In this document: positions 26,287 to 36,964 of the stretch, in pieces
Layout: every line of letters starts with the position of its first letter
How positions within the stretch are numbered: the first letter of the stretch is position 1
Source: Peptoniphilus sp. GNH
GTDB taxonomy: Bacteria > Bacillota > Clostridia > Tissierellales > Peptoniphilaceae
Length of the DNA stretch: 64,000 nt
Reading direction: 5' to 3'
Assembly (NCBI GenBank): GCA_021307325.1
Contig: CP089931.1
Location: 768,979 to 832,978, forward strand
Notes under the pieces: model-generated
What the model saw: only the letters and a program-made list of their open reading frames with translations
Told to the model about the DNA's origin: nothing
The model's database searches: none
Position numbers and translations under genes: made by a program

Positions 26287-29200
26287 TTATTCTTCAATTG
26301 TTTCTTCTTCTGAATCTTCTTGTGGTCTTTTTATGACTTCGGAATTTTCCAATATTTCAAAATTTTCTTTAAGCTTGTCGCTTATGGCAATTTGTACGTT
26401 GGAATTTTTTCTAACCCCTGTTCCAGCTGGAATCAATTGACCGATTATTATATTTTCTTTTAAGCCCAAAAGTTTGTCTTCTTTTCCTTTTATGGCTGCA
26501 TCTGTTAATACTCTTGTCGTTTCTTGGAAAGACGCTGCTGAAAGGAAGGATTCTGTTGCCAAGGATGCCTTAGTGATACCGAGAAGGGTAACTTCTCCTG
26601 TGGCTGGTTTCTTGCCTTCTTCTTCCATTTTTTTATTTTCACGTTTGAAGTCGCTTGAGTCAACCATAGATCCTGGTAAGAAGGTCGTATCGCCTGGGTC
26701 TTCAATCTTATATTTATTAAGCATTTGTCTTACTATTATTTCAATATGCTTATCGTTGATATCTACCCCTTGAAGTCTATATACTCTTTGAACTTCTTTA
26801 ACTATATATTCTTCAACGCCCTTGGGTCCTTTAACTTTTAAAAGGTCTTGAGGATATACAGAACCTTCAGTCAATTCGTCACCTTTTTCAACATAATCAT
26901 CGTTTCTTACTTTGATTCTTTGTCCAAAAACTATGTTGTACTTGGCGACTTGTCCATCATCAGATGTGATTACAACTTCTCGTTTCTTGTTTTGTTCTTT
27001 TATTTCGACTTTTCCTGCAATTTCTGTAATTACAGCTAGACCCTTTGGCTTTCTTGCTTCGAAAAGTTCTTCTACTCTTGGAAGACCTTGGGTGATATCT
27101 GCTGCTGCTGCAACACCACCAGTGTGGAAAGTTCTCATTGTAAGCTGAGTTCCCGGTTCACCGATTGATTGGGCAGCGATTACTCCGACAGCTTCACCTA
27201 TGCCTACACTATTACCTGTTGCCATGTTCTTGCCATAGCAATGAGCGCAGACTCCAGTTTTGCATTTGCATCCCAAGACTGTTCGCACTTTTACTTCTTC
27301 AATGCCGGCATCTACTATTTTTTGAGCCAAATCTGTTGTGATTTCTTCTCCCTTTCCTACAATCAAATCTCCGCTATTCGGATCCTTGATGTCTTCAGAG
27401 GAATATCTTCCTTCAATTCTATCTTTGAGGCTTTCTATTAATTCTTTGCCATCTTTAAACGCTCTTGCTACTAGATATTCATCTGTGCCACAGTCTTCTT
27501 CCACAACGATTACTTGTTGAGCTACATCTACAAGTCTTCTTGTAAGATATCCTGAGTCGGCTGTCCTAAGAGCTGTATCGGCAAGACCCTTTCTAGAACC
27601 GTGAGTAGACATGTAGAATTCCAAAACTGAAAGTCCTTCTCTAAAGTTTGACTTTATAGGCACTTCTATTGTTCTACCTGATGGAGATGCCATAAGTCCT
27701 CTCATACCTGCCAACTGTCTTATTTGGTTTTTCGAACCTCTGGCTCCTGAATCTGCCATGATGTAGATGTTATTTAGCCTGTCGAAGCTTTCCATTACTT
27801 CGTCGGTAAGCTCATCAGTTGCACTATTCCAGATTTCAATTACTCTTTCGTATCTTTCTTCGTCTGAAATCAAACCTCTTCTAAAGGCTTTTTCGTATTT
27901 GTCTACTTCTGCACCGGCCTTATCCAAAATTTCTTTTTTAGTTTCTGGCACTATTACGTCTGACATAGATATTGAAGTTGCAGCTACGGTTGAGTAGTGG
28001 TAACCCAATTCTTTTATATGGTCTAAAAACTTAGCAGTTTCTATATTGCCATGCTTGTTGTAAGTTTTTTCGATAATTTGTCCCAACAGTTTTTTGTCGA
28101 TTACTTGATCAATCTCAAGTCCATAGGGGTCTTTGCTTCTATCTACAAAGCCCAAGTCTTGATGGATATATTTATTAATCAAAAATCTACCTACTGTGGA
28201 TTTAATTATCTTTCCTCTCTTGTCTTTGTCATCTTTAAATATCCTCATGGACACTTTTGATTGAAGATGTACATAGCCATTTGCATAGGCGTGCATCATT
28301 TCTTCGTAGTCTTTAAAGACCATGCCCTCGCCCTTTAGTCCATCTCTGATTCCAAGAGTTAGATAATAACATCCTAAAATCATATCTTGAGTTGGAGTTG
28401 TGATAGGCTTTCCGTCTTTTAGTGCCAAGATATTATTTGTTGAAAGCATTAGAAGTCTTGCTTCTGCTTGTGCTTCGGCTGATAGGGGCAGATGGACTGC
28501 CATTTGGTCCCCGTCAAAGTCAGCGTTGTAGGCTGTACATACAAGTGGATGTAGCTTTATTGCTTTTCCTTCTACAAGAACTGGTTCAAAGGCTTGGATA
28601 CCAAGTCTGTGAAGTGTAGGAGCTCTATTTAAGAGAACAGGATGATCCTTTATTACTCTTTCTAAAACATCCCAAACTTCTTCCTTTGCCCTTTCCACCA
28701 TTCTCTTGGCAGATTTTATATTGTGGGCTGAGCCATTTTTCACAAGCTCTCTCATTACAAATGGCTTGAAAAGTTCAAGCGCCATTTTCTTAGGAAGACC
28801 ACATTGATAGAATTTCAAATCTGGTCCTACGACAATTACTGAACGTCCAGAGTAGTCAACACGCTTTCCAAGAAGATTTTGTCTAAATCTACCTTGCTTT
28901 CCTTTTAACATTTCAGAAAGTGATTTTAAAGGACGATTTCCAGGTCCTGTTACAGGTCTGCCACGTCTACCATTGTCGATAAGGGCATCTACTGCTTCTT
29001 GGAGCATTCTTTTTTCATTTCTTACTATTATGTCAGGCGCATTTATATCTAAAAGTTTTCTGAGCCTATTGTTTCTATTTATTATTCTTCTGTAAAGGTC
29101 ATTTAAGTCGCTTGTCGCAAACCTTCCTCCGTCTAATTGGACCATAGGTCTCAAATCAGGCGGTATTACTGGTATGGCTTCCAAAATCATCCATTCAGGC

Positions 29201-29871
29201 TTGTTGCCTGATTGAATAAAGGCTTCTATTACTTCTAGCCTTCTTGATATTCTGACTCTTTTTTGACCACTAGCATTTTCAAGTTGATTCTTTAAATCTT
29301 CAGATTCTCTATCTAAATCTATTTGCTTTAAAAGTTCTTTTACAGCCTCTGCACCCATTTTTGCTGTGAACTTGTCGCCGTATTCACCTTTTAGCTCTCT
29401 GTATTCTAATTCAGTCAAAAGTTGTTTTACATAGACTTCTGTGAAACCTTCTTCCACTTCTGTTACTACGTATGCTGCAAAATAGAGAATTTTTTCAAGA
29501 GCCCTAGGACTCATATCAAGAGCAAGCCCCATTCTAGATGGAATGCCCTTGAAATACCAAATATGAGATACTGGTGCTGCCAACTCTATGTGGCCCATTC
29601 TTTCTCTACGAACTTTGGATTTTGTAACTTCAACTCCGCACTTTTCGCAAACAATGCCTTTGAATCTTATTCTTTTGTATTTTCCGCAACCACATTCCCA
29701 GTCTTTTGTAGGTCCGAAGATCTTTTCACAAAAGAGGCCTTCTTTTTCCGGTCTTAGTGTTCTGTAATTTATGGTTTCAGGTTTTTTAACTTCTCCATAG
29801 GACCATTCCCTTATTTTTTCAGGAGATGCAAGTCCTATTCTTATCGAATGAAATAATTCACGTTCACCCAA
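26287..29871 (-). CDS. rpoC: DNA-directed RNA polymerase subunit beta'
   Basis: 1,194-residue beta' subunit of the core transcription enzyme. The N-terminal zinc ribbon ([20 protein letters not shown]) lies near residue 60, the clamp and lid follow, and the invariant catalytic [12 protein letters not shown] with its three Asp residues (magnesium site) lies near 450. The trigger-loop and bridge-helix region [12 protein letters not shown] and the second zinc motif [13 protein letters not shown] are further on. The length is typical for Firmicutes without large insertions. The start is a TTG with GGGAG 8 bases upstream. It follows rpoB after 21 bases and the pair ends in a terminator. Confidence 0.98.
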   Translation of the reverse strand: MGERELFHSIRIGLASPEKIREWSYGEVKKPETINYRTLRPEKEGLFCEKIFGPTKDWECGCGKYKRIRFKGIVCEKCGVEVTKSKVRRERMGHIELAAPVSHIWYFKGIPSRMGLALDMSPRALEKILYFAAYVVTEVEEGFTEVYVKQLLTELEYRELKGEYGDKFTAKMGAEAVKELLKQIDLDRESEDLKNQLENASGQKRVRISRRLEVIEAFIQSGNKPEWMILEAIPVIPPDLRPMVQLDGGRFATSDLNDLYRRIINRNNRLRKLLDINAPDIIVRNEKRMLQEAVDALIDNGRRGRPVTGPGNRPLKSLSEMLKGKQGRFRQNLLGKRVDYSGRSVIVVGPDLKFYQCGLPKKMALELFKPFVMRELVKNGSAHNIKSAKRMVERAKEEVWDVLERVIKDHPVLLNRAPTLHRLGIQAFEPVLVEGKAIKLHPLVCTAYNADFDGDQMAVHLPLSAEAQAEARLLMLSTNNILALKDGKPITTPTQDMILGCYYLTLGIRDGLKGEGMVFKDYEEMMHAYANGYVHLQSKVSMRIFKDDKDKRGKIIKSTVGRFLINKYIHQDLGFVDRSKDPYGLEIDQVIDKKLLGQIIEKTYNKHGNIETAKFLDHIKELGYHYSTVAATSISMSDVIVPETKKEILDKAGAEVDKYEKAFRRGLISDEERYERVIEIWNSATDELTDEVMESFDRLNNIYIMADSGARGSKNQIRQLAGMRGLMASPSGRTIEVPIKSNFREGLSVLEFYMSTHGSRKGLADTALRTADSGYLTRRLVDVAQQVIVVEEDCGTDEYLVARAFKDGKELIESLKDRIEGRYSSEDIKDPNSGDLIVGKGEEITTDLAQKIVDAGIEEVKVRTVLGCKCKTGVCAHCYGKNMATGNSVGIGEAVGVIAAQSIGEPGTQLTMRTFHTGGVAAAADITQGLPRVEELFEARKPKGLAVITEIAGKVEIKEQNKKREVVITSDDGQVAKYNIVFGQRIKVRNDDYVEKGDELTEGSVYPQDLLKVKGPKGVEEYIVKEVQRVYRLQGVDINDKHIEIIVRQMLNKYKIEDPGDTTFLPGSMVDSSDFKRENKKMEEEGKKPATGEVTLLGITKASLATESFLSAASFQETTRVLTDAAIKGKEDKLLGLKENIIIGQLIPAGTGVRKNSNVQIAISDKLKENFEILENSEVIKRPQEDSEEETIEE

Positions 29872-29892
29872 AAAGATCGCTCCCTTCTATAA

Positions 29893-32800
29893 TTAATCTT
29901 CTTCCTCGTCATCATCGTCATCAAATTCGTCAGTTTCATAGAATTCAACTTCATCAACACTTGCCTTTCTTATGGCTGATGTCGCTACATCATCTGCATC
30001 TTCCATGATTCCTTTTACGTCTTCTATGACTTCTCCCTCTATCGAATCAATCCTGTTTAGATCTTCATCTTCGGCTTCCAAATCAATTTCTTGTCCGTCT
30101 TCGTCCAAGACTTTCATTTCTAGTGCCAGGGATTGAAGTTCTTTTATTAAAACTTTAAATGACTCTGGAACTCCTGGTTGAGGGATGTTTTCTCCCTTTA
30201 CTATGGCTTCATAAGTCTTTACTCTTCCTACAATGTCGTCAGATTTTACAGTGAGCATTTCTTGAAGAGTGTAGGAAGCACCATAGGCTTCTAATGCCCA
30301 AACTTCCATTTCTCCGAATCTTTGTCCACCAAATTGTGCCTTTCCACCAAGTGGTTGTTGAGTAACCAATGAGTAGGGGCCTGTTGACCTTGCGTGAATC
30401 TTTTCATCTACAAGGTGGTGAAGCTTTAACATATACATGTATCCAACAGTTGCAGGATGGTCAAATTCTTCTCCAGTTCTACCATCTCTAAGTTGAATTT
30501 TACCATCGTGTGGATAGCCTGCTTTTTCCAAAGTATCTATTATATCTTGTTCATTAGCTCCGTCAAATACGGGAGTTGCAATGTGCCATCCCAATTTTTT
30601 AGCAGCTAGACCAAGATGCACTTCTAAAACTTGTCCAAGATTCATACGGCTAGGTACGCCCAGAGGATTTAGGACTATTTGAATAGGTGTGCCATCTGGC
30701 ATATAAGGCATGTCTTCAGCTGGCATAACTCTTGAAATGACACCCTTGTTTCCATGGCGACCACACATCTTGTCTCCGACTTGAATCTTTCTTTTTGTTG
30801 CAACAAAGACTCTAACCATTTCATTTACGCCTGGTTGCAACTCGTCACCTGCAGATCTTGTGAAAGTCTTTACATCAACAACAATGCCATGTTCTCCATG
30901 TGGAAGTCTAAGAGATGTGTCCTTTACTTCTCTTGCCTTTTCACCAAAGATAGCCCTTAGCAATCTTTCTTCTGCTGAAAGTTCAGTTTCTCCTTTTGGA
31001 GTAACTCTTCCTACGAGGATATCTCCCGGTTTTACTTCTGCTCCCGGTCTTATAATTCCTCTTTCATCCAAGTCTTTTAAAACATCTCCACTTAGGTTTG
31101 CTATATCTCTTGTTATTTCTTCGGCGCCGAGTTTAGTGTCTCTTGCTTCAACTTCATATTCTTCTATATGAAGAGATGTAAGCGTGTCATTTATTACAAG
31201 ATCTTGGTTTACAAGCATAGCATCTTCGTAGTTATAACCTTCCCAGTTCATAAAGGCAACAAGTATATTCTTGCCAAGAGCCATTTCGCCAAGATCGGTT
31301 GATGGACCGTCGGCTATGACTTGACCTTTTTTAATCTTGTCTCCTTTTTTTACAATAGGTCTTTGATTTATTGTAGTGCCTTGGTTGCCTCCGATGAATT
31401 TATGGAGCTTATACCTGTCTACAACTCCGTCTCCATCCCTTTTCAAGTATATATTTCTAGTATCTACTTTTACGATTTCTCCATCGTCAGTTGATACGAT
31501 TACAACGCCCGAATCTTTTGCAGCTCTGTATTCTATACCAGTTCCTACAATTGGGGCTTCTGTCTTCAGAAGAGGAACAGCTTGACGCTGCATGTTGGCA
31601 CCCATGAGGGCTCTGTTGGCATCGTCGTTTTCCAAAAATGGAATCATTGCCGTGCCGACAGCTACAATTTGTTTTGGCGATACGTCCATATAAGTGACAT
31701 CTTTTGAATTGTAAAAGTCTACAAGTCCTTCGTGTCCTCTTGCAACTATACGGTCGCTAACGAATTTGCCATTTTCATCTAAGATTTCATTTGATTGGGC
31801 GATTATTTGTTGATATTCCACATCTGCTGTGAGGTATTCAATTTCATTTGTTACTATGCCCTCTCCCTTGATGACCTTTCTGTAAGGTGTTTCAATGAAT
31901 CCGTAGTCATTGATTCTCGCATAGGTTGTAAGAGAAGTTATAAGTCCTATATTTGGACCTTCAGGAGTTTCTATTGGACACATTCTTCCATAGTGGGAAT
32001 TGTGTACGTCACGCACTTCAAAGCCTGCTCTATCTCTAGAAAGACCTCCTGGTCCCAGGGCTGATAGTCTTCTCTTGTGAGTCAATTCTGAAAGAGGATT
32101 GTTTTGATCCATGAATTGTGAAAGCTGAGATGAACCAAAAAATTCCTTGATTGCAGCAGTCACAGGGCGGATGTTTATAAGGGATTGAGGAGTGGCTGCA
32201 TCTACATCTTGCATGCTCATTCTTTCTCTTATTACTCTTTCCATTCTGGACATACCTATTCTGAATTGGTTTTGAAGTAATTCTCCTACGCTTCTTATTC
32301 TTCTGTTGCCCAAGTGGTCTATATCGTCTGTAAGACCAACTCCTCCAAAGAGGCAAAATTCATAATTTACTCCACAAATTATATCGTCAACTGTTATGTG
32401 TTTAGGTGACAGAATGTGGGCGTTTTTCTTTATTTCATTTTTTAATTCTTCCGGATCCTTAAACTCTTCGACAAGAGCTTTTAAGGTCGGATAGTGAATT
32501 TTTTCTTTAAATCCGAGTTCTTCTAAGCTAAATGGCAAATCAAAGTTGCTGGCATCGGTAAAATTGTTTCCGATTACTATTACCTTGTGGTCTTGCTCAT
32601 CATCTCTTTGACTCTTTATTATAATCTCAACTCTATTTATGCCGGCATTTTCTATTTCTATAGCCTTGTCCTCGTCTATAAATTCGCCAGCTTCTACTAA
32701 AACTTCTCCTGTTTCTTCATCAACTATATCATTTGCTGAATAGTTGTCCTTTATTCTTTCTCTAAGCGCCAATTTTTTGTTGAACTTATATCTTCCAACT

Positions 32801-33603
32801 CTTGCTAGATCATATCTCTTGTTGTCGAAAAACATATTTTCAAATAAAGACTTAGCACTATCAAGAGTAGGCGGTTCACCAGGTCTTAGTTTTTTGTAAA
32901 TTTCTAAAAGAGCTTCCACTCTGTTTGTAGTGGTGTCTTTTTCTAAAGTCCTCAAGAGGGCTTCACTTTCTCCAAAAAGTTCAGTGATTTCCAAGTTTGT
33001 TTCAATGCCAATTGCCCTTAGTAAAACAGTTATTGGAATTTTTCTTGTTCTGTCTATTCTTACATTTATAATGCCTTGAGCGTCTGTTTCAAACTCCAAC
33101 CAAGCTCCTCTGTTTGGTATCAAAGTTGCCGAGAAAAGTTTAGTTCCAGTCTTGTCCCTGTCCATCTTGTAATAGGCTCCCGGACTTCTAACTAGCTGAG
33201 AAACTACAACTCTTTCTGCTCCATTTATTATGAAGGTTCCTGTTGGCGTCATTAATGGAAGGTCGCCCATAAAGACTTCCTGTTCCTTTACTTCTCCACT
33301 TTGAGTATTGATAAGCCTTGCCCTGACCTTCAGTGGCGCACAGTAATTAGCATCTCTCGACTTAGACTCATCTATATCATACTTAATATCATCTGAAATA
33401 TAGTAATCTACAAACTCTAGTCTCAAAATTTCATTGTAGTCTTCAATTGGGTTAATATCCGAAAAAACTTCTTTTAGTCCTTCTTTTAGCAGCCAATCAA
33501 ATGAAGATGTCTGTACTCCAATAAGGTTTGGTAAACTCAAAACCTCATCAATACGTGAAAAGCTCATACGCTCTCTTCTCCCGTATTTTACAGGATGTAC
33601 CAT
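29893..33603 (-). CDS. rpoB: DNA-directed RNA polymerase subunit beta
   Basis: 1,236-residue beta subunit. The rifampicin-pocket region is present ([21 protein letters not shown] in two parts: [12 protein letters not shown] and [14 protein letters not shown]). Other hallmarks are [19 protein letters not shown] near residue 500 and [20 protein letters not shown] near the C-terminus, which ends in an acidic tail (DDDDDEEED). The open frame runs further upstream, but ATG at 33603 is the true start: AGGGG lies about 9 bases before it and the protein then begins [11 protein letters not shown] as in relatives. It is unusual that rplA, not rplL, precedes it, with a terminator and a possible promoter in between. 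Confidence 0.98.
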   Translation of the reverse strand: MVHPVKYGRRERMSFSRIDEVLSLPNLIGVQTSSFDWLLKEGLKEVFSDINPIEDYNEILRLEFVDYYISDDIKYDIDESKSRDANYCAPLKVRARLINTQSGEVKEQEVFMGDLPLMTPTGTFIINGAERVVVSQLVRSPGAYYKMDRDKTGTKLFSATLIPNRGAWLEFETDAQGIINVRIDRTRKIPITVLLRAIGIETNLEITELFGESEALLRTLEKDTTTNRVEALLEIYKKLRPGEPPTLDSAKSLFENMFFDNKRYDLARVGRYKFNKKLALRERIKDNYSANDIVDEETGEVLVEAGEFIDEDKAIEIENAGINRVEIIIKSQRDDEQDHKVIVIGNNFTDASNFDLPFSLEELGFKEKIHYPTLKALVEEFKDPEELKNEIKKNAHILSPKHITVDDIICGVNYEFCLFGGVGLTDDIDHLGNRRIRSVGELLQNQFRIGMSRMERVIRERMSMQDVDAATPQSLINIRPVTAAIKEFFGSSQLSQFMDQNNPLSELTHKRRLSALGPGGLSRDRAGFEVRDVHNSHYGRMCPIETPEGPNIGLITSLTTYARINDYGFIETPYRKVIKGEGIVTNEIEYLTADVEYQQIIAQSNEILDENGKFVSDRIVARGHEGLVDFYNSKDVTYMDVSPKQIVAVGTAMIPFLENDDANRALMGANMQRQAVPLLKTEAPIVGTGIEYRAAKDSGVVIVSTDDGEIVKVDTRNIYLKRDGDGVVDRYKLHKFIGGNQGTTINQRPIVKKGDKIKKGQVIADGPSTDLGEMALGKNILVAFMNWEGYNYEDAMLVNQDLVINDTLTSLHIEEYEVEARDTKLGAEEITRDIANLSGDVLKDLDERGIIRPGAEVKPGDILVGRVTPKGETELSAEERLLRAIFGEKAREVKDTSLRLPHGEHGIVVDVKTFTRSAGDELQPGVNEMVRVFVATKRKIQVGDKMCGRHGNKGVISRVMPAEDMPYMPDGTPIQIVLNPLGVPSRMNLGQVLEVHLGLAAKKLGWHIATPVFDGANEQDIIDTLEKAGYPHDGKIQLRDGRTGEEFDHPATVGYMYMLKLHHLVDEKIHARSTGPYSLVTQQPLGGKAQFGGQRFGEMEVWALEAYGASYTLQEMLTVKSDDIVGRVKTYEAIVKGENIPQPGVPESFKVLIKELQSLALEMKVLDEDGQEIDLEAEDEDLNRIDSIEGEVIEDVKGIMEDADDVATSAIRKASVDEVEFYETDEFDDDDDEEED

Positions 33604-33679
33604 AAATTTCACCCCTCTTAAGATATCGCAATAAATTTGCCGACAATAATCCACGTTAATCATTATTATGCAATTTATA

Positions 33680-33708
33680 ATGATATCACTAAGGTCAAGT
33701 TGGTGCAA
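33680..33708 (-). promoter_or_regulatory. Candidate promoter for rpoB-rpoC
   Basis: On the minus strand TTGCAC (33703-33708) and TATCAT (33680-33685) are separated by 17 bases, between the rplA terminator and the rpoB start. This would give a leader of about 70 bases. Confidence 0.5.
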
Positions 33709-33757
33709 GTTCTTATTTGCAAATTCATAGTTTTTTTTAGTTTTTTTATTTAAATGC

Positions 33758-33793
33758 AAAACCCCCGCAGGCTCTAAGCCCACAGGGGTTTTT
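33758..33793 (-). terminator. Terminator between rplA and rpoB
   Basis: A 15-bp stem including G-U pairs joins AAAACCCC-type and GGGGTTTT-type arms around TTAGA. It lies 18 bases after the rplA stop. Its T-tract is short (TTTTGCATTT), so it may allow some read-through into rpoB. Confidence 0.8.
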
Positions 33794-33810
33794 AAAGGTG
33801 TTTTTATTTA

Positions 33811-34512
33811 TTACATATCCATCAATTTTTGTCCATTTAGTCTGATTCCTGGACTCATAGTTGATGCAAGAGTTACGCTTCTTAGGTAACGACCCTTTGA
33901 TGCTGCTGGCTTAGACTTTATTATAGCTGACATTATAGTCCTAAAGTTTTCTGCCAATTTTTCTTGATCGAATGAAACTTTTCCTATTGGAACATTGATA
34001 ATAGCAGACTTGTCTACTCTATATTCAACCTTACCTGCCTTAGTTTCTTCGACAGCTTTTTTTACATCGAATGTTACAGTTCCTGATTTTGGGTTTGGCA
34101 TAAGACCCTTAGGTCCAAGTATTCTACCTATTCTACCAACAAGACCCATCATATCTGGTGTTGCTATAACTACATCAAATTCAAACCAATTTTCTTTTTG
34201 AATCTTATCAACGTATTCTTCGGCTCCTGCATAGTCAGCTCCTGCGTCTAGGGCTTCTTGAACTTTTTCTCCCTTAGCAAGAACTAGAACTTTTACGCTT
34301 CTGCCTGTTCCGTTAGGAAGCACTACCGTACCTCTAACTTGTTGGTCAGCTTGTCTTGGGTCTACTCCAAGTCTTACTGCTAGTTCAACAGTTTCGTCAA
34401 ATTTTGCTTTTGCTACTTGCTTTACAAGTCCGAGAGCTTCGTCTACGTCGTATAGTTTCGTATTATCTATAAGCTTTGCGCTTTCTTTGTAATTTTTTCC
34501 TCTTTTTGGCAT
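33811..34512 (-). CDS. rplA: 50S ribosomal protein L1
   Basis: 233-residue L1, the protein of the mobile L1 stalk on the large ribosomal subunit. Motifs [20 protein letters not shown] near residue 42 (in two parts) and [19 protein letters not shown] near 130 are diagnostic. It contacts 23S rRNA helices 76-78 and in many bacteria represses its own operon. AAGGAGG precedes the ATG. It follows rplK by 43 bases and is the last gene of the rpmG-secE-nusG-rplK-rplA run, ending at a terminator instead of continuing into rplJ-rplL. Confidence 0.97.
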   Translation of the reverse strand: MPKRGKNYKESAKLIDNTKLYDVDEALGLVKQVAKAKFDETVELAVRLGVDPRQADQQVRGTVVLPNGTGRSVKVLVLAKGEKVQEALDAGADYAGAEEYVDKIQKENWFEFDVVIATPDMMGLVGRIGRILGPKGLMPNPKSGTVTFDVKKAVEETKAGKVEYRVDKSAIINVPIGKVSFDQEKLAENFRTIMSAIIKSKPAASKGRYLRSVTLASTMSPGIRLNGQKLMDM

Positions 34513-34555
34513 ATTATTCCTCCTTGTGGTTCAAACGGATTTTCCTCCCACTATA

Positions 34556-34981
34556 TTAATCAACTACCTCTACACCCATACTTCTTGCTGTTCCTGCTAT
34601 CATGCTCATGGCTGCTTCTACGCTTGCAGCGTTTAGATCAGGCATTTTCAGTTCAGCTATTTCTTTTATTTGAGCCTTGGTAATTTTTCCTACCTTGTTC
34701 TTGTTAGGTTCTCCACTACCAGATTTTAAGTTTATAGCCTTTTTGATTAAAACTGGTGCTGGTGGAGTCTTAGTAATAAATGTGAATGTACGGTCTTGAT
34801 ATACTGTCAATACTACAGGAATTATAAGTCCCATTTGTTCTTGAGTTTTTGCATTAAACTCTTTTGTAAATTGCATTATGTTTACACCGTGAGGTCCTAG
34901 TGCAGTACCTACTGGTGGAGCAGGTGTTGCTTTACCTGCTGGAATTTGTAGTTTTACAATCGCTACGACTTTTTTTGCCAT
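34556..34981 (-). CDS. rplK: 50S ribosomal protein L11
   Basis: 141-residue L11, part of the GTPase-associated centre of the large subunit, where it binds 23S rRNA and affects elongation-factor action and stringent response. The N-terminal proline-rich switch [20 protein letters not shown] is visible (residues ~10-29), then [13 protein letters not shown] and the C-terminal RNA-binding [16 protein letters not shown] precedes the ATG. It lies between nusG (48 bases away) and rplA in the standard order. Confidence 0.97.
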   Translation of the reverse strand: MAKKVVAIVKLQIPAGKATPAPPVGTALGPHGVNIMQFTKEFNAKTQEQMGLIIPVVLTVYQDRTFTFITKTPPAPVLIKKAINLKSGSGEPNKNKVGKITKAQIKEIAELKMPDLNAASVEAAMSMIAGTARSMGVEVVD

Positions 34982-35029
34982 TTTTATTCCTCCTTGTGGT
35001 GCTCGGGTTTTTCCCTCCCACTATTTTGC

Positions 35030-35614
35030 TTACGCTTTTATAATTTGATTTGAATTTAGTTCGACAAGTGTATCCCTTCCAAACATGGAAATGAATACCT
35101 TGACCTGTTTGCGCTCGTAGTTGAAGCTTTCTATCCTACCTACAAAGTCGTTAAAAGGTCCGTTGATAACTTTTACAGCATCGCCGATTTCATATCCTTT
35201 GAATATGTCCTCATCCTCAAAGACTCCGAGATTCATGACCTCCTCGTCTGTTAGCGGAACAGGTTTGGATCCAGGCCCTACAAAGCCTGTAACTCCTCTT
35301 GTGTTCCTGACAAGATACCATGATTCATCATTCATTATCATCTTTACTAGAACATAGGACGGGAACATTTTTCTTTCTTTTACTAGACGTTGTCCATCTT
35401 TTTGATCGAGATATTCTTCCATGGGGACCTTTATATCAAATATGAGATCTTCCATGTGACGATTTTGAACGATGGCTTCCATGTTGTGTTTTACCTTGCT
35501 TTCGTGACCTGAGTAAGTATGGATTACATACCACTTTGCCAAGTCCTCTCTTGAAGATTTTTTTTCTTCTTTCATATCTTCAAGGATTTCAATGTCTTTA
35601 TTATCTTTATCCAT
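35030..35614 (-). CDS. nusG: Transcription termination/antitermination protein NusG
   Basis: About 194 residues. The NGN domain starts at KWYVIHTYSGHESKVKHN, includes MFPSYVLVKM (RNA-polymerase-binding face) and GVTGFVGPGSKPVPLT. The C-terminal KOW domain has GDAVKVINGPFNDFVG. NusG binds RNA polymerase and modulates pausing and termination. The ATG at 35614 lies one base after the secE stop, suggesting coupling; an in-frame TTG at 35626 is an alternative that would overlap secE. A short charged N-terminal extension (about 25 residues, Asp/Glu/Lys-rich) precedes the NGN domain. Confidence 0.96.
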   Translation of the reverse strand: MDKDNKDIEILEDMKEEKKSSREDLAKWYVIHTYSGHESKVKHNMEAIVQNRHMEDLIFDIKVPMEEYLDQKDGQRLVKERKMFPSYVLVKMIMNDESWYLVRNTRGVTGFVGPGSKPVPLTDEEVMNLGVFEDEDIFKGYEIGDAVKVINGPFNDFVGRIESFNYERKQVKVFISMFGRDTLVELNSNQIIKA

Positions 35615-35615
35615 A

Positions 35616-35828
35616 TTACTTGACAATTAAATGCATTCCCTTGTTGATTATGAAATCAAGTACAGAGAGCAGGATAGAAAACAGGATTATCGCAACTATG
35701 ACAATGCTTGAATAGTTAGCAACTTGTTTCTTAGTTGGCCAAACGACTTTTTTAAATTCAGACTTCACGCCTCTTAGGTATTTCCCATTAGATTGTTTAT
35801 CTTTATTTTGGTTTACCTGGCTTGTCAT
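35616..35828 (-). CDS. secE: Preprotein translocase subunit SecE
   Basis: 70-residue single-span membrane protein. The conserved cytosolic amphipathic segment YLRGVKSEFKKVVWPTKKQ (about residues 18-36) precedes one transmembrane helix (about 40-60). SecE clamps SecY in the protein-export channel. The position between rpmG and nusG is the classic one. Its stop lies next to the nusG start. Confidence 0.95.
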   Translation of the reverse strand: MTSQVNQNKDKQSNGKYLRGVKSEFKKVVWPTKKQVANYSSIVIVAIILFSILLSVLDFIINKGMHLIVK

Positions 35829-35839
35829 TTAAACCCCCC

Positions 35840-35989
35840 TTACTTTGTTTCTTTGTGTGGAGTATGCTCCTTGCAGAATTTGCAATACTTGCTTAACTCC
35901 AACCTCTCAGTTGTATTCTTCTTGTTTTTGTAAGTGACATAGTTTCTTTGTTTGCATTTAGTGCATTCAAGAACGATTCTGTCTGCCAT
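35840..35989 (-). CDS. rpmG: 50S ribosomal protein L33
   Basis: A 49-residue protein, [20 protein letters not shown] at its start, with four zinc-binding cysteines in two pairs (CTKC near residue 9 and CKFC near 36). This is the zinc-containing (C+) form of L33. GGAGGTG lies 5 bases before the ATG at 35989. It heads the secE-nusG-rplK-rplA run. The stop is 11 bases before secE. A predicted promoter and a terminator-like hairpin lie upstream. Confidence 0.95.
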   Translation of the reverse strand: MADRIVLECTKCKQRNYVTYKNKKNTTERLELSKYCKFCKEHTPHKETK

Positions 35990-36014
35990 AAAAACACCTC
36001 CATTTTTTACATTT

Positions 36015-36040
36015 AAAAAAGACCCTCATAAGAGGGCTTT
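36015..36040 (-). terminator. Terminator-like hairpin in the rpmG leader
   Basis: On the minus strand GCCCTC-TTAT-GAGGG is followed by TCTTTTTT. It lies between the predicted promoter and rpmG. No gene upstream on this strand needs terminating, so it may act as an attenuator of the rpmG-secE-nusG-rplKA transcript. Confidence 0.6.
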
Positions 36041-36061
36041 CTTATAACATTTACCTTGAAC

Positions 36062-36090
36062 ATTCTATACTAGATAGGTTAAAATGTCAA
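36062..36090 (-). promoter_or_regulatory. Promoter of rpmG-secE-nusG-rplK-rplA
   Basis: A perfect -35 TTGACA (36085-36090) and a -10 TAGAAT (36062-36067) are separated by 17 bases on the minus strand. It overlaps the leader of the divergent gene at 36106. Confidence 0.75.
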
Positions 36091-36105
36091 TATAAAGGAG
36101 GCACT

Positions 36106-36816
36106 ATGGAAAATAAAAATAATGAAGAAGATTTAAGGCTTAAAAGACGAAGAAATAAAATGATCAGAAGAAGAAAAAGGCAGATGAGAAATAGGCGGAG
36201 GATTTTTTTTGGTGCTATAATTCTTATCATACTTATAATTTTTATTAAATCCTGCAGGAGGATGAATAACATAAGTCCTAGTGTTTCCTCTGACCACACC
36301 GAAAATCAAACAAACACTACTACTAAAACTACATCAGATGAAAAGCCAATGGAAGCTACAAGTGTCAAGATTGGTGAAAATGAAGTTAAGCTTGAAAATC
36401 TAAGAGTCACTATTGGAAATTATATAACTGATACTGAAAATTCAGATGAACAAAATATCTATTATGTAAAAAATGAAGAGGCTCAAAAGGAAATTCTAGA
36501 TTTGATTTCAAAAAATATAAAGGCTGTGATTCCAAAATCAGATGCCTTGAAGGATATTTTGTCTGATTATGTGCAAGTATCTTTTAATGACTCGACCTAT
36601 CTTGAAATGCGTTCGACCAAAAAGTCAAAGGCTTCTTACCCGGATATAAATATCGATGGTGAATTCTACTACCTCTACCTCTATGAGTTCAATCCGACCA
36701 ACCACGTTTCAACCATGCAGGCAGCTTACCTTTCGGATGAAAACTTAAGAGCTAAAATTGAGGAGATTTTAGCCAAGCACAAGATCGATAGCGAATACAA
36801 AAAAGTTGCATATTAA
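36106..36816 (+). CDS. Hypothetical single-span membrane protein
   Basis: 236 residues that I do not recognise. A very basic N-terminus (many Arg/Lys, residues 10-31) leads to one transmembrane helix (about 32-48, rich in Ile/Leu). A Ser/Thr/Asn linker follows and then a soluble domain (about 85-236) expected outside the cell by the positive-inside rule. AAAGGAGG lies 4-5 bases before the ATG. The gene is divergent from rpmG and ends in a clear terminator, so it is a single unit. Small anchored proteins of this kind are common in cell-envelope roles, but no function can be claimed. Confidence 0.8.
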   Translation: MENKNNEEDLRLKRRRNKMIRRRKRQMRNRRRIFFGAIILIILIIFIKSCRRMNNISPSVSSDHTENQTNTTTKTTSDEKPMEATSVKIGENEVKLENLRVTIGNYITDTENSDEQNIYYVKNEEAQKEILDLISKNIKAVIPKSDALKDILSDYVQVSFNDSTYLEMRSTKKSKASYPDINIDGEFYYLYLYEFNPTNHVSTMQAAYLSDENLRAKIEEILAKHKIDSEYKKVAY

Positions 36817-36821
36817 GATTT

Positions 36822-36848
36822 CCCCATCTTTAAAAGATGGGGTTTTTT
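36822..36848 (+). terminator. Terminator of the gene at 36106
   Basis: CCCCATCTT and AAGATGGGG form a tight stem followed by TTTTTT. Confidence 0.92.
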
Positions 36849-36964
36849 ATGCTCTTATTCTTATTTAAAATTTTTTATTTGAAAATATTTCGTTTTTAAT
36901 TTCTTTTTACAGGGTAGCGATTATAAAATTAGTGTATAATAGGATATGAATTACGGAGGTATTT

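Noticed and set aside
33604-33783. N-terminal extension of rpoB by 60 residues
   Set aside because: The added residues do not match RpoB, they run through the promoter region and the rplA terminator, and there is a good start with AGGGG at 33603.
36015-36090. T-box riboswitch upstream of rpmG
   Set aside because: The leader is too short and there is no specifier loop or TGGN-type T-box motif; only a simple hairpin is visible.
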